64,000 nt of DNA. Source: Bifidobacterium sp. ESL0784 (GTDB lineage Bacteria > Actinomycetota > Actinomycetes > Actinomycetales > Bifidobacteriaceae). Of the stretch, positions 1-10,400 are shown one piece after another (position 1 is the first letter of the stretch; each line of letters starts with the position of its first letter). The DNA lies in contig NZ_JAQTHV010000003.1 of assembly GCF_029433295.1 (NCBI RefSeq), forward strand, positions 310,001 to 374,000. The letters run 5' to 3'. Both the position numbers and the translations under genes were made by a program. The notes beneath the pieces were generated by a model. That model had not been told where the DNA came from. It worked only from the letters and a program-made list of their open reading frames with translations, and ran no database searches.

Positions 1-374
1 AGCTGCGCAATGCGGTCGCCGGCGTGCAAAACCGCCGTATGTTCAGGGTCGAGGTTGATCAGCGGCACCTTGATTTCGCCACGGTATCCGGCATCGATGG
101 TGCCCGGCGCGTTCAAGACCGTAACCCCCATCTTCACGGCCAGCCCGGAACGCGGGTGGACAAGGCCGACATAACCGCAGGGCAGCGCGATCGAAACGCC
201 TGTCGGCACCAAAGCGCGTTCGAACGGCTTGAGCTCGACGTCGATGGTGGAGGTCAGGTCGGCACCGGCGTCACCCGCGTGGGCGTACCGCAACGCAGGC
301 ACATTGCCGTCGGCGTCGGCTTTCAGCAGCACCTCGACATTTTCGGGCTCGTTATAGCTTTCGGCATAGGCCAT
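1..374 (-). CDS. dut: dUTP diphosphatase (dUTPase), 3' end cut off by window edge
   Basis: This enzyme hydrolyses dUTP to dUMP and pyrophosphate in the cytosol, keeping uracil out of DNA and supplying dUMP for thymidylate synthesis. Reading leftward from the ATG at 374-372, the translation starts [20 protein letters not shown] and contains the trimeric dUTPase motifs [20 protein letters not shown] and [13 protein letters not shown], then runs off the window after about 124 codons. The C-terminal P-loop-like motif is therefore not visible. Its ATG overlaps the TGA of the upstream DUF4193 gene by one base, so the two are probably co-transcribed and translationally coupled. Confidence 0.93.
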   Translation of the reverse strand, partial: MAYAESYNEPENVEVLLKADADGNVPALRYAHAGDAGADLTSTIDVELKPFERALVPTGVSIALPCGYVGLVHPRSGLAVKMGVTVLNAPGTIDAGYRGEIKVPLINLDPEHTAVLHAGDRIAQ

Positions 375-664
375 CAGGCAGCGCACTCCTTGCACACCGG
401 GCCGTTGGGACCCATGTGGTCAAGCTGGCTGCGGTGCTTGACGAGGAAGCACTCCGAGCAGATGAACTCGTCGCCTTGCATGGGGATGACGGTCACCGAG
501 GAGTCCTCGTTGCTCAGGTCGGCACCCGGCAGCTCATAATCCTCGGCGATGGCGTTCTCGTCGTCGTCGATGTCCTCGGCGGAATCCCTATTGCTCTTGC
601 TCAACGCCTGAAGGGATTCCTCGTCCTCGTCCTTGTTACGAGGGGAATCATAATCCTGGGCCAT
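374..664 (-). CDS. DUF4193 family small acidic zinc-ribbon-like protein
   Basis: A 96-residue, very acidic protein of a conserved actinobacterial family (DUF4193) with no established function. The C-terminal half carries two CxxC pairs (ICSEC near residue 70 and CKEC near residue 92), which suggests a small metal-binding knuckle. The N-terminal 50 residues are rich in Asp and Glu and look disordered. The ATG at 664 follows an AAAGGA ribosome-binding site. It lies directly upstream of dut with a one-base overlap and diverges from sepH; DUF4193 genes next to dut are common in actinobacteria. Assignment rests on the CxxC pattern, length and context. Confidence 0.8.
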   Translation of the reverse strand: MAQDYDSPRNKDEDEESLQALSKSNRDSAEDIDDDENAIAEDYELPGADLSNEDSSVTVIPMQGDEFICSECFLVKHRSQLDHMGPNGPVCKECAA

Positions 665-840
665 CTCGCATTCCTTTCTTTATTGGTTCACGGTAAGTAT
701 ACCGATGGCGTCCACGTCAAAATGTCTTTTACGGGCAAAAGGATACACGATTTAGAAAATTCGTAAAGTACGACACGAGGGACATAATGGAATAAGGTAA
801 AATTTTTGTAGTTTTATTGTTCCAGGAAAGCGGTGCACGC

Positions 841-2094
841 ATGTCAATCAGTTCAGTTGCGGATGCTCGGTTCGACCATGTCGACGAAGACGGCGAGCTG
901 GTGTTCGTTTCGAAGGGATTGAAGTTTCGCATACCGGTGGACGACACGCTGGAACACGCCATTTTGGAGGCACGTCAGATCCTGAGCGAAACCGATGAGG
1001 CAAGCAACCCGGGAATGGCGCAAACCCTACCGATTTCAAGCATTCAGGCACTTATCCGTGCCGGCGCACAACCCGAAAAGGTGGCGGAGAAATATGGGCT
1101 CAGCCAGGCGCTGGTACGACGTTTTTCAGCCGCGGTCGAAACGGAAAAACAATACGCCATCGAGCAGTTCCTCGCGGTTTCCGCGCCCAAAGGCAGCAAG
1201 GTCCATTCCGTCGAAGAACTCATCGCTCGGACCTTGGCGGCCGCTCGTATCGGTATAGAATCGGTTGAGTGGGGCGCGACACGCCGAGGACGGGAACCTT
1301 GGCTGATTACGGCAACATTCAGCACCCAGCGCAATCGCATACGGGCCGAGTGGTCATGGAACATGCACGACAACACGGTCGAATGCCAGAATGCGGCCGC
1401 GCAAATATTGCTGGGTGAGGGTGAATCGGCTCGGACCTCCGATGAATCCAATGACGCAGCGCAGGAGACTCCGGCTCAAAACAGCGGTTCAGAGCAAGCG
1501 CAGGAAAACATCAGGGAATCGTCTGCAAGCGCGGCGCAAACATCCTTGGGCGGTGGCAATGATGCGATAGCCACTGCCGAATTCTCGACAAGTCAGGCCC
1601 TGCCCGGCGACTCCGTACGTTCCGCGCGCATCGCCAGCACCGTAGCCTCGATGCAGGAAACGACGGAAAACGATGCATCCCCGACGACCGGTTCCCGGAC
1701 CGCAACCGATTATGGCCATACGGAACAGGAAAACCTAGGCAGCGCCGGTTCGGTATCGTTGCCATATCCTGCACCGACCGCCAATCCTCAGCCCTCTTCA
1801 ACAAATCCTTCAGCATCTGCTTCCGTCTCAGACGAAACCGTGCCGGTCGACGCCCTGTCTTTGCCGTTACCCAATCGGACACCTACGGCGCAACCTGAAA
1901 TGTTTACCCCGTTCAGCAACGGTTCCGAGCAGCAGGCAGAGAACAACGATGCCGCTATCTCCTCCACCGATAATGCGCGGGAAGGCAACCAGGAGACGAA
2001 CGAGGACAGAAATCAGGAAGACCGCAAACACAACAAGCGCAAGTCCGGCCGCTCCGCCGTGCCGAGCTGGGATGAAATCCTGTTCGGAGAGTGA
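841..2094 (+). CDS. sepH: Septation protein SepH (DUF3071)
   Basis: SepH is an actinobacterial cell-division protein that stimulates FtsZ assembly. The first ~130 residues hold the DUF3071 domain with a helix-turn-helix-like segment (around GAQPEKVAEKYGLSQALVRRF). Residues ~200-395 are low-complexity (Ser, Glu, Asn, Ala, Thr), and the protein ends with the conserved tail motif VPSWDEILFG. The start at 841 (MSISSVADARFD) is chosen because an AGGAAAG ribosome-binding site lies about 12 bases upstream; an in-frame ATG at 817 lacks one. It diverges from the DUF4193-dut pair, and a strong terminator follows. Confidence 0.88.
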   Translation: MSISSVADARFDHVDEDGELVFVSKGLKFRIPVDDTLEHAILEARQILSETDEASNPGMAQTLPISSIQALIRAGAQPEKVAEKYGLSQALVRRFSAAVETEKQYAIEQFLAVSAPKGSKVHSVEELIARTLAAARIGIESVEWGATRRGREPWLITATFSTQRNRIRAEWSWNMHDNTVECQNAAAQILLGEGESARTSDESNDAAQETPAQNSGSEQAQENIRESSASAAQTSLGGGNDAIATAEFSTSQALPGDSVRSARIASTVASMQETTENDASPTTGSRTATDYGHTEQENLGSAGSVSLPYPAPTANPQPSSTNPSASASVSDETVPVDALSLPLPNRTPTAQPEMFTPFSNGSEQQAENNDAAISSTDNAREGNQETNEDRNQEDRKHNKRKSGRSAVPSWDEILFGE

Positions 2095-2111
2095 TTTTTC
2101 AATCTGACTTA

Positions 2112-2154
2112 GAAGCCGTCACCCTGTTTCCAATCAAGGTGACGGTTTCTTTTA
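2112..2154 (+). terminator. Rho-independent terminator after sepH
   Basis: A 12-bp stem (GAAGCCGTCACC with GGTGACGGTTTC, one G-T wobble) is followed by a T-run, just after the sepH stop codon. Confidence 0.85.
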
Positions 2155-2229
2155 TTCGTCATAATATGCATTGCAACGATTACAAGCATGCGATGCGACC
2201 GGGGCTCCCATATCCGAACGAAATCCCAA

Positions 2230-3426
2230 TCAGGCCACATCGATCAGACAGGGAATCTCGCGTTCCAATCGCGTTAGCGAGCCATGCACGCCGAGCAACC
2301 CCATGGCGCCCTCGCTTTGCGTACGGGAATCGACGATGGTGACGTTGCCTTTGGCACAGACGATCACATCGCCGATCAACGGCCTGACACGCGCCTCGAC
2401 ATTGCCATAAAGGCCACGTTCGATGGCCTCGTCGCGAGTGAAAATCTGCGCGATGCCACCCAATTCCTCACGCCAACGTGCAGCCATGGCGTTGCAATCC
2501 ACTTCCGGCTCGGCGTACAGCATCATCATGCGCGGCTCTCCGGCGACCAATGCGACATCGCGCGTCAGATTTTCGCGATTCGCGATATCGACTTGCGCCG
2601 CCGGGTCGACCTGCACCATGCCGTGGTCGGCGACGACGACCATCAACGTGCCGGGTTTCAACCCACGCTTCAACGACTGCAACTGCTCGTCCGTGTTTTC
2701 CAAGGCGGCAGCCCATTCCTCACCGAACGGACCATGGTGATGGCCGGTTTTGTCGACATCCTCAACATAGTAATACGTAAGCCCCAGCTTGGCGGCGGCT
2801 TTGATGGCGGCACGCACGCGCAATTCCTCATGCCGGGAGCCTGCATACTCGCCACCGCGCAAAGCGGCTCTGGTGAGACCGGAATGGGCGAATTTGGGCA
2901 GACCCACACTCGTGACACGCACACCGGCCTCGGCAAGCCTCTCGAAAATCGTGGGTTGCCTCTGAAGCTCTTCGGGTTCGGGGGCACCGGCGAAACTGAT
3001 GAGCTGCCCCAGCCCTCCTGTCTTTTCGTTGCGCTGGGTGAAGCCGGTCATGCCCGTCATTCCCGGGCAGGTACCGGTACCGAAGGATCCCATGACGATG
3101 GGCGTGGTACTGGGAATGCAGGTGGCAATCGGTTTTGCGTTGCGTTCCTGATTCATCAGACCGCGCAGATAGGGAGCGTGACCGGCGCGCATGGCCAGAT
3201 TCCAGAAACCCAGACCATCCACCAGAACGACGACCGCCGAATCGGCTTTCGGAAAGCCCAAAGCCAGCCTTGCAGCCTCCGGATCAGGATGCATCGGCGT
3301 CGGCATCGGATGACCGATCGCGGCACTCAACGCCGGCAGAACCGCGGAGATATGGCGAGAGCTGCCATATGCATCGACTTGCCGGAATTCCAACAATTCG
3401 CCCATCGGCTCGACTTCAACACTCAT
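2230..3426 (-). CDS. Alkaline-phosphatase-superfamily nucleotide pyrophosphatase/phosphodiesterase
   Basis: A soluble enzyme of the type I phosphodiesterase / nucleotide pyrophosphatase branch of the alkaline phosphatase superfamily. Visible metal-site motifs are VVVLVDGLG (first Asp), CIPSTTP (nucleophilic Thr), DVDKTGHHHG (Asp/His) and VVADHGM (Asp-His). These would place two divalent metals for phosphodiester hydrolysis; the substrate cannot be read from sequence. No signal peptide is obvious. The ATG at 3426 is preferred; an in-frame TTG at 3438 would add four residues. It diverges from parC, and this gene between sepH and parC matches other actinobacterial genomes. Confidence 0.85.
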   Translation of the reverse strand: MSVEVEPMGELLEFRQVDAYGSSRHISAVLPALSAAIGHPMPTPMHPDPEAARLALGFPKADSAVVVLVDGLGFWNLAMRAGHAPYLRGLMNQERNAKPIATCIPSTTPIVMGSFGTGTCPGMTGMTGFTQRNEKTGGLGQLISFAGAPEPEELQRQPTIFERLAEAGVRVTSVGLPKFAHSGLTRAALRGGEYAGSRHEELRVRAAIKAAAKLGLTYYYVEDVDKTGHHHGPFGEEWAAALENTDEQLQSLKRGLKPGTLMVVVADHGMVQVDPAAQVDIANRENLTRDVALVAGEPRMMMLYAEPEVDCNAMAARWREELGGIAQIFTRDEAIERGLYGNVEARVRPLIGDVIVCAKGNVTIVDSRTQSEGAMGLLGVHGSLTRLEREIPCLIDVA

Positions 3427-3537
3427 GCATCCATTCAATCACCGCGCGCCGAAAAGCCGCATATGTGAGGGTCGCCGACGAGGGGAACCGGTATGATGAA
3501 GCGGATTGTCTTTTAGCAGATAGAGGTGCTTTTCAGT

Positions 3538-6282
3538 ATGGCTCAACGTCGCAAAACGGCCAAACCAGCCTATGACCCCCACACGGTCAAGGAGAACATC
3601 GTCGAAACGCCGCTCGACGAGGAAATGAGCAAATCGTTCCTCGAATACGCTTATTCGGTGATTTACGCGCGAGCCCTGCCAGACGCGCGCGACGGTCTCA
3701 AACCGGTGCAGCGACGCATCATCTATCAGATGGGCCAGATGAATCTGACCCCCGACAAGCCCTATATGAAATCTGCCCGCGCCGTCGGCGAGGTGATGGG
3801 CAAGCTCCACCCGCATGGCGATTCCTCCATTTACGAGGCCATGGTGCGCCTCGCCCAGCCGTTTGCGATGCGTCTGCCACTGGTGGACGGGCACGGCAAT
3901 TTCGGCTCACTGGACGATGGCCCCGCAGCCTCGCGTTATACCGAGGCAAGGCTTGCACCTGCGGCACTGGGAATGAACGCCAACATCGATGAAGATACGG
4001 TCGACTTCTCTCCCAATTACGACAACAAATTGAAAGAACCAGACGTGCTGCCGGCCGCCATCCCGAACCTTTTGGTCAACGGAGCTTCTGGCATCGCGGT
4101 GGGCATGGCCACCAACATGGCCACGCATAATCTCGGCGAAGTGGTCGCTGCCGCGAAATACCTGATGAAACATCCTGACGCCACGCTCGACGAACTGATG
4201 GACTACGTGCCTGGGCCGGACTGGCCGAGCGGCGGCATCATCATCGGACGCGACGGCATCCGAGAGGCCTACGAAACCGGACGTGGTACGCTGACCACGC
4301 GCTCCGCCACGCATATCGAAAACGTGACCGCACGTAAGAAGGCCATCGTCGTCACCGAATTGCCATTCATGGTCGGTCCGGAACGCGTGCTTGAACGTAT
4401 CTCGGAGGGCGTAAAGAACCATCACATCGAAGGTGTTTCGGGCGCGATCGACCTCACGGACCGGCACAACGGCACGCGCATTGTCATCGAGATCAAAACC
4501 GGTTTTGACCCCAACGCCGTACTCGCCCAGCTTTTTAAGAACACGCCGCTGGAAGACAACTTCACCATGAACAACGTGGCGCTCGTCCACGGACGGCCGC
4601 ATACCATGGGCTTGAAGGAAATGCTCGAAGTGTGGGTGGAGCACCGTCGCAATGTCATCCACAGGCGCAGCGAATACCGCCTGCGCAAGGCGCGGGAACG
4701 GCTGCACTTGGTCGAGGGCATGCTGCTGGCCATGGTCGACATCGATGAGGTCATCCAGGTCATCCGTACCTCGGACAACGCCGACGCTGCCAAGACCCGA
4801 CTCATGGCCGTCTTCGACCTCGACGAAATCCAAGCGCAATACATCCTTGACCTGAGGCTGCGCAGACTTACCAAGATGAGCCGCATCGAACTCGAGGCCG
4901 AGCAGGACGATCTGAAACAACAGATTGATGAACTCAACGCTATTCTTGCCTCGGGCGAGCGGCTTGACGAAGTTATCGTCTCCGAGATGGATGAGGCCGT
5001 GGAAAAGTGGGGCGACCCGCGCCGTACGGTGCTGCTCGAACGCCATGAAGATGGCAGTCTCACGCCGGTGCGTTCGCTGGCTTCTTCAAACTCCGAGAGC
5101 GATGGCACCAACGCCAATCCGGATTCCTCCGCTCTGGCGGCCATCCGTGTGGAAAACACCGTTTCACAGGCGGCACAGGACGTCGAAGCCGCGAAGAAGG
5201 CCAAGAAAGCCGGCAAGGTCGAGGAAGCGACCGCTGCCCTGCGGCTTGATGACGAACCTTGCGCCGTCATGCTCAGTGCGACCGGACTTATCGCACGCAC
5301 CTCCCCCAGCGCCGTGGACCTTTGGCAGACGCGAGAGGCCAGCGGGAAGCGTGGACATGATGACCAGATTGTCTCCATCTTCGCCAGCACAACGCTTTCC
5401 AGCTATGGTCTGATTACCTCTGCTGGACGCCTTGTTCTGGCCCAAGTAGCCGATCTGCCGTTGCTGCCGGCAAGCGAAAATCTCAACGTTTCCGGCGGCG
5501 TGAATGCCGACGAATTGCTCGGGATGACCACCAGCACCGATCCAGTCATCGGCGAGCACGTCGTGGCGGCGATTGCGATGGGCGACGTCTCAGGTAAAAC
5601 CGAATCTTCCGATTCAGGTGACGACAATACGAACGGTAGTGACACCGCCACTACCCCGTTGGCTATCGGCACACGACATGGCATCATTAAGCGCTGGAAT
5701 CGCGAGTCGCCCAGCACCATGGATTCTTGGCCTGTTATCGACTTGAAGGACGGAGATGCCATCGTATTCGCGGCGCCCGCAGCCGACGACGACCGGATTG
5801 TCTTCATCTCCTCCGATTCCTCGCTGCTGACCTTCGAGGCCAATGTTGTGCGCCCGCAGGGACGAACCGCAGGCGGCATGAACGGCATCAGATTGGCCGA
5901 GGGGCAGCACGTCGTGGCCTTCAACGTCGTTCCGGCCGGCAAGATTGCCTGGACCTACGACGAAGGCGAAAATGGCCTGTATTCGGCCTCTGGAGCCGTC
6001 GTGCTCACCGTCGCCGGCGATGATGCTGCCCTGCCCGGTACCGAAACCGGAGCGGCCAAGGTGACCCCACTGGAGATGTACCCGAGTAAGGGACGCGGCA
6101 CCGGCGGCGTGCGTTCGCAGCGCTTCCTCAAAGGCCAGAACACCCTAACCTGCGCGACCATCGGCACCTATCCGCTATACGCCAGCACATCCGGCGGAGC
6201 ACCTGTCGAGCTGCCCAAGCTAGACATGCGCCGCGACGCCTCAGGCGTTGATCTCCCCGCGCCGATCGAGTACGTGGCGTAA
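3538..6282 (+). CDS. parC: DNA topoisomerase IV subunit A
   Basis: Subunit A of a type IIA topoisomerase; with ParE (18098-20557 here) it cuts and reseals duplex DNA to decatenate chromosomes. From [10 protein letters not shown], the quinolone-determining stretch is [10 protein letters not shown] (residues ~91-100, with Ser/Ser/Glu at usual resistance positions) and the catalytic tyrosine is Y134 in SRYTEARL. Beta-propeller repeats fill the C-terminal third. The clean GyrA box QRRGGKG is replaced by a degenerate [10 protein letters not shown], which with the distant parE supports ParC rather than GyrA. Ser/Asp-rich linkers occur around residues 515-535 and 685-700. The ATG at 3538 has an AGAGG site about 11 bases upstream; an in-frame GTG at 3526 is less likely. 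Confidence 0.9.
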   Translation: MAQRRKTAKPAYDPHTVKENIVETPLDEEMSKSFLEYAYSVIYARALPDARDGLKPVQRRIIYQMGQMNLTPDKPYMKSARAVGEVMGKLHPHGDSSIYEAMVRLAQPFAMRLPLVDGHGNFGSLDDGPAASRYTEARLAPAALGMNANIDEDTVDFSPNYDNKLKEPDVLPAAIPNLLVNGASGIAVGMATNMATHNLGEVVAAAKYLMKHPDATLDELMDYVPGPDWPSGGIIIGRDGIREAYETGRGTLTTRSATHIENVTARKKAIVVTELPFMVGPERVLERISEGVKNHHIEGVSGAIDLTDRHNGTRIVIEIKTGFDPNAVLAQLFKNTPLEDNFTMNNVALVHGRPHTMGLKEMLEVWVEHRRNVIHRRSEYRLRKARERLHLVEGMLLAMVDIDEVIQVIRTSDNADAAKTRLMAVFDLDEIQAQYILDLRLRRLTKMSRIELEAEQDDLKQQIDELNAILASGERLDEVIVSEMDEAVEKWGDPRRTVLLERHEDGSLTPVRSLASSNSESDGTNANPDSSALAAIRVENTVSQAAQDVEAAKKAKKAGKVEEATAALRLDDEPCAVMLSATGLIARTSPSAVDLWQTREASGKRGHDDQIVSIFASTTLSSYGLITSAGRLVLAQVADLPLLPASENLNVSGGVNADELLGMTTSTDPVIGEHVVAAIAMGDVSGKTESSDSGDDNTNGSDTATTPLAIGTRHGIIKRWNRESPSTMDSWPVIDLKDGDAIVFAAPAADDDRIVFISSDSSLLTFEANVVRPQGRTAGGMNGIRLAEGQHVVAFNVVPAGKIAWTYDEGENGLYSASGAVVLTVAGDDAALPGTETGAAKVTPLEMYPSKGRGTGGVRSQRFLKGQNTLTCATIGTYPLYASTSGGAPVELPKLDMRRDASGVDLPAPIEYVA

Positions 6283-6299
6283 AGACGGATTGATTATTC

Positions 6300-6350
6300 A
6301 TATGGCCGTAATCTGAAATCCTCATCCAGGTTACGGCCATATTATTTTTC
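6300..6350 (+). terminator. Rho-independent terminator after parC
   Basis: A perfect 12-bp stem (ATATGGCCGTAA with TTACGGCCATAT) is followed by TATTTTTC, 17 bases after the parC stop. Confidence 0.88.
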
Positions 6351-6441
6351 TCCGAGTTCCCTCGCAGCATTGTTATTGTATTATACTTATGTCTAAAAAC
6401 GAAAACCAGCCCTATGGCAGAAACTGCTTCCCCTTTCCCTC

Positions 6442-8040
6442 TCATGCGGTCTCTTCTGATCTGATTGGCAACGAGATGGTCACCGACGCGCCGCCTTGAG
6501 ATTGGTTTTCCAATGTAAGGTGCCCCTGATTACGCTCGATGATGGCCGCAGCTGTGGTAAGACCCATCCCATGATGAGCGGAATCGCTTCGGCTGCGATC
6601 GCCTTGATACAGCCATTCCGTACCATGCCGCAACGCTTCCTCGGAAAACCCTGGCCCGTCATCTCTAATATTCAACAGCAGATCCTGTTTGTCATTGACG
6701 ATGACAATCGTTATGGCAGAATACTTCGGCGCATAAGAGACCCCGTTGCTTACGATATTCATAAAGGCTCGGGTAACCTCTTGTCGGTTGATGAATACGT
6801 AAGTGGTAGAAGAGATGCTTCTTATTTCCGTATCATCCATATCGAAACCAGTAATACCTGTTCCTGAGTCAATGTCTTCAGGAAAACCATCGATTCCATG
6901 CTCAACAATGCGAACCTGCAGATCTGTCAAAGCGATATATTGCCTGGCCTCCCCCAAAAGTTGACTGACAAACCACCGTACAGGTACGAGTTCGGCTTTT
7001 TCGTCTCTATCCGGTGACTTCAGGTCCCGCCCTCGATCAAAAGTCTGTGTTTTGCTCGACTCAGCTCCATTGACGGTGATGTCGAGTACTTCCTGCACAT
7101 AGCCATCCACCCGCTGACTTGCCTCGCTGATGGAAGCGGCATAGGTCTGTTGCTCACCGTCCAATGGGGTCTCCTGAAGCAGCTCGGCATTGCCACGAAT
7201 GATCGTCAACGGCGTCTTGATGTCATGGGTGAGAGCTGATATCTGCCTTTCCTGTGTCTGGCGAGCCTCCCGCTGCTTGGTCAAAGACCGGTTCAATGCA
7301 TCACGCATATCACCGAAAGCATGTAGCAGGACGTTGACCTCACGCACATCGGTTTGTGCGATGACAAAATGAAGATCGCCGTTCTGAACACATTCCGCTG
7401 CGTCCCGCAAAGGCCGCAACCTTCTGGTGACGCTTCTACCCGCACGAATCGCGACACCGACAACCAGCAATGTGCATACCGCTATACCGATGAAGGAAGC
7501 CAAGATATCCGGATTTGGCAAATGATCGCGCCATTGTCTGCTGACAAACTGGGGATGGGTGCCATAAGCAAGCACACACCAATTGCCATCAGCAAGTCGG
7601 AATCCCCTGTAAAACAGAGTGCTGGCATCGCTTAGCCTGCCATCCACCAGAGAGACAAAACCCTTGCCAGATTCATCTTGCTGCTTGGGCAACGAGATCA
7701 CCTTGTGGGCGCTCGAGGTCATCTGCGGACTCATGTCCCCGGCAATGGGCTCACCCTGCTTGGTCATCGTCTGCCAGTGATAGGCGGAGGGAATATCGTC
7801 ATCATTGACCTCGCGCGCAGGTTTCAACGTAAGCGAATCCATGGTCGCATCGATATGATTATTCGCCCATGAGGAGGGCCAGATAACGACGAGATTGCTG
7901 AACAATATCGCGTAGACCATAGCCAACCCAGCCAATCCGACTAAAATATACAGAAAATATCGTATGATAAGCAGACTTATCGGCTGAACAAACCGTGTTG
8001 TCTTACCATTGTTTCGCGTCCGTCCGCTGAAAACCGACAT
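6442..8040 (-). CDS. Sensor histidine kinase of the LanFEG-linked two-component system (LanK-like)
   Basis: A 532-residue membrane kinase. Membrane segments lie near residues 22-54 and 179-199 and flank an extracellular loop of about 125 residues that could sense a peptide. A HAMP domain follows (~200-250), then the HisKA motif ALTHDIKTPLT with the phospho-acceptor near H272, and the HATPase boxes NIVSNGVSYA, DDGPGF and GMGLTTA. An AGGA site precedes the ATG at 8040, one base after the response-regulator stop. It is the last gene of the five-gene operon. By analogy with NisRK and SpaRK it may detect a lantibiotic and induce the transporter; that ligand role is inference from context. Confidence 0.85.
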   Translation of the reverse strand: MSVFSGRTRNNGKTTRFVQPISLLIIRYFLYILVGLAGLAMVYAILFSNLVVIWPSSWANNHIDATMDSLTLKPAREVNDDDIPSAYHWQTMTKQGEPIAGDMSPQMTSSAHKVISLPKQQDESGKGFVSLVDGRLSDASTLFYRGFRLADGNWCVLAYGTHPQFVSRQWRDHLPNPDILASFIGIAVCTLLVVGVAIRAGRSVTRRLRPLRDAAECVQNGDLHFVIAQTDVREVNVLLHAFGDMRDALNRSLTKQREARQTQERQISALTHDIKTPLTIIRGNAELLQETPLDGEQQTYAASISEASQRVDGYVQEVLDITVNGAESSKTQTFDRGRDLKSPDRDEKAELVPVRWFVSQLLGEARQYIALTDLQVRIVEHGIDGFPEDIDSGTGITGFDMDDTEIRSISSTTYVFINRQEVTRAFMNIVSNGVSYAPKYSAITIVIVNDKQDLLLNIRDDGPGFSEEALRHGTEWLYQGDRSRSDSAHHGMGLTTAAAIIERNQGHLTLENQSQGGASVTISLPIRSEETA

Positions 8041-8041
8041 A

Positions 8042-8755
8042 TCAGCATCCTATCCATTGATAGCCGCTGGATCTTACCGTGCGAATCGGGTCAACGTCCC
8101 ATCGCTTAAACTTCGTTCTTATATTGCTGATATGTACGGTAATCACCTGCGCGCCACCATTATATGGATACGAATCCTGTTGGTCGGTTTCCTTGTATAG
8201 GATCTCCTCAAGCGTCCGTTTGCTCACCACCATCGACCGATGGCGAGCCAGATATTCACAAATCCGGTATTCAGCACCAGTCAGCGGTACGGAGTCACCC
8301 GCATAGGTCAACGCTTCGGTAATGAAATCAAATCGATATGGGCCAACGATCAACGCCCGATGATGTTCGTGTCGATAGCATCTGATGTGAGCGGCTATCT
8401 TGGCCATCAGCTCGGCTCTGCCGAAAGGCTTTCGGATATAGTCGTCCGCCCCCAAACCATACCCTTCCACTGCATCCTGCTCGCTGGTCTTCGCAGTGAG
8501 GAAAAGGATCGGACAGTCCACCCGACCGCGAATTTGGCCTACCAAGTCAAACCCGTCCAAATGAGGCATCATCACATCGATCAACATCACATCGAAATGT
8601 TCCAAATCCAGATTTTTGACTTTTCTCGAATCATTGATAGTTGTTGGGTAATAACCTTCCTTGCTCAACATCGCGGAAAGCATGGCAGTGATGGCCGGCT
8701 CATCATCAACCACCAATATCCGGGCATGCGCGGAATCATCTGCATGCGCGTTCAT
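8042..8755 (-). CDS. OmpR/PhoB-family response regulator (LanR-like)
   Basis: A 237-residue response regulator starting MNAHADDSAH. The receiver domain has the acidic pair VVDDE (17-19), the phospho-acceptor D60 in LIDVMMPHLDG, and the Lys of LTAKTSEQD. A winged-helix DNA-binding domain (around YRICEYLARHRSM to the end) makes it OmpR-type. The ATG at 8755 is chosen because it overlaps the TGA of the upstream permease as ATGA and has a GAGGA site; a longer frame from 8842 would run deep into that permease. It is coupled to the downstream kinase and probably controls the operon's own promoter. Confidence 0.87.
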   Translation of the reverse strand: MNAHADDSAHARILVVDDEPAITAMLSAMLSKEGYYPTTINDSRKVKNLDLEHFDVMLIDVMMPHLDGFDLVGQIRGRVDCPILFLTAKTSEQDAVEGYGLGADDYIRKPFGRAELMAKIAAHIRCYRHEHHRALIVGPYRFDFITEALTYAGDSVPLTGAEYRICEYLARHRSMVVSKRTLEEILYKETDQQDSYPYNGGAQVITVHISNIRTKFKRWDVDPIRTVRSSGYQWIGC

Positions 8756-9579
8756 ACGCTTCGTCCTCTTCGATTTTCGAAACAATTGATCCATACCAGC
8801 AAAAGCGTAGCAAACGAAACCGTAACCACGCTGCATGCACACAGATTAACATATAAAGCCGCGCCAAGTTGTCGTCTAATCTCTTGCCCCAAGTGATATT
8901 GACCGGATATCCCATATTCAATGGCAAGACTGGCGAATCTGGTAGGCCAGGTGAAAGGTACCCACGACATGACCGCACTGGATTGTCCCGCCGTCAGTTT
9001 TCCGGCAACCAAGCCATATGCCACCCCTCCGACAGACATGACAGCGACGAGGGTGCCCAAGGCGCCGATTCCGATGGCAAGGCTGCGCCCGCCTATCAGA
9101 GCCAGCCCCAAAGCAATCAGGTAGCTACTGAGCGAACCAAGCAAAAGACCAAAAACAGCGAATATCCAGACTTGCACCGGCAGATGATTTCGTCCAACGG
9201 CCAGAAGTATCAGCGCAAACAGCCCCACAGCTAGGGCAAGTGCCAGCAGCCCCCACAGCACGAGCATGAGCAGTTTCGCTGCCAATGCTATCCAGCGTGA
9301 AGACAGCTGCAAAAGATTAGCCATACCCCCGGCGTCCTGTTCGGCTTCCACCGCCAGACCACATACCAACCCCACCATGAGCGGAAGGGCGGCACCAAGA
9401 ACCTGCACGAAAGCATCCGCGCCATAACTGGTATTCCACGAAGCAACCGCAAAATATGCCCCGCAAAGCACTCCAGCCGCGACACCTGCCCCTACATGAA
9501 TCCAGACCAGCATGGATCGTTTCATTTTCAACGATTCCGCATGTATCGCCCTGAGCAGGCTCATCTTTCCCCGGCTCAT
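8752..9579 (-). CDS. Lantibiotic-protection ABC transporter permease, LanG/MutG-like
   Basis: A 275-residue polytopic protein with about six hydrophobic segments and a short basic cytoplasmic N-terminus (SLLRAIHAESLKMKRS), the layout of LanG/LanE permeases of class I lantibiotic immunity exporters. It would form the membrane channel with the LanE-like subunit and be driven by the LanF-like ATPase, pulling lantibiotic from the membrane to the outside. Start overlaps the upstream permease stop (ATGA) and its own stop overlaps the response-regulator start, indicating tight translational coupling. Subfamily is judged from pattern and context; the LanG/LanE split is less certain than the family. 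Confidence 0.72.
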   Translation of the reverse strand: MSRGKMSLLRAIHAESLKMKRSMLVWIHVGAGVAAGVLCGAYFAVASWNTSYGADAFVQVLGAALPLMVGLVCGLAVEAEQDAGGMANLLQLSSRWIALAAKLLMLVLWGLLALALAVGLFALILLAVGRNHLPVQVWIFAVFGLLLGSLSSYLIALGLALIGGRSLAIGIGALGTLVAVMSVGGVAYGLVAGKLTAGQSSAVMSWVPFTWPTRFASLAIEYGISGQYHLGQEIRRQLGAALYVNLCACSVVTVSFATLLLVWINCFENRRGRSV

Positions 9580-10400
9580 TTCGTCTCCCTGCGGCTAAAC
9601 CATCCAGCAGTTAAAGCGATAAGCACGGCTACGATGAGCAGCGCCATCAATAAGGCCAGCCAATTGAACAAGCCGAACGAGTTGAGCGGATCACCGGCAG
9701 TGATAGGACTACCATCTGGAAGCACACCGATCAGCGGGGCGATGACACGCATAATTCCGCAAGGAGGAACAAGCCACCAAACAGATATCCCACCGGCCAA
9801 AACGGAGCCCACCAATTCAATAAGAAAAGGAATGGCAATACCTGCGAGATTGCCCAAAGACGTGGTCAACCATAAACTGACGGGAATCATACAGGAAAGC
9901 ATCACAGTACTACAGAAGACTGCTGCCAGCCCCTGAAGAGGTTTTGGGACCTGTAACCCATAAGCCGAGCCAAAGACCGTAGTAAGCACCCAGACCACCA
10001 AATTGGACAGAACCAGTAACATGACAACTCGGCAGCATTTCGCCAACCAAATCCGAGCGGGATTTATCGGAAGAGCCAATACCGTGCGCAGACGTTGTTT
10101 GCGATCAAGATTGGCTGTCGTGCTGCAGACAAGGACAAGCATGATGGGGCACAGCAGGAACACCCAATAATTCCATGCATAGGTCGCCATGAGCGCTTTC
10201 GGAGTCGAAACGGCCATAAGCAAACCGAGAAACACGAGCGGCAACGGCATGATTAGGGCGAGTTTAAGGCAGGGGGAACGTCGGCTTTTGAGGTTTTCCG
10301 ATTTCAAGATTCTGGTAAACGGCAACCGGCTCGGGCTCATCGCATCTTGCACTTGTCTTACATCGATGCGGTAGTTTGATTGACGTTGAAGATTGTTCAT
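9576..10400 (-). CDS. Lantibiotic-protection ABC transporter permease, LanE/MutE-EpiE-like
   Basis: A 274-residue permease with about six membrane spans after a ~45-residue cytoplasmic N-terminus (TRILKSENLKSRRS just before the first span). Features typical of the MutE/EpiE family include the conserved cytosolic stretch after span 2 (TANLDRKQRLRTVLALP) and the SLWLTTSLGN region. It overlaps the ATPase stop and the next permease start by four bases on each side. It is expected to pair with the LanG-like subunit. Confidence 0.72.
   Translation of the reverse strand: MNNLQRQSNYRIDVRQVQDAMSPSRLPFTRILKSENLKSRRSPCLKLALIMPLPLVFLGLLMAVSTPKALMATYAWNYWVFLLCPIMLVLVCSTTANLDRKQRLRTVLALPINPARIWLAKCCRVVMLLVLSNLVVWVLTTVFGSAYGLQVPKPLQGLAAVFCSTVMLSCMIPVSLWLTTSLGNLAGIAIPFLIELVGSVLAGGISVWWLVPPCGIMRVIAPLIGVLPDGSPITAGDPLNSFGLFNWLALLMALLIVAVLIALTAGWFSRRETK

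Noticed and set aside
2284..3468. 394-codon plus-strand frame opposite the phosphodiesterase
   Set aside because: His/Gly/Arg-rich translation without motifs; the opposite strand has all alkaline-phosphatase-superfamily metal motifs.
3538..6282. Calling this gene gyrA
   Set aside because: The GyrA box is degenerate and the gene lies in the conserved parC-parE-rpoD neighbourhood, so ParC fits better; a gyrA elsewhere in the genome would settle it.
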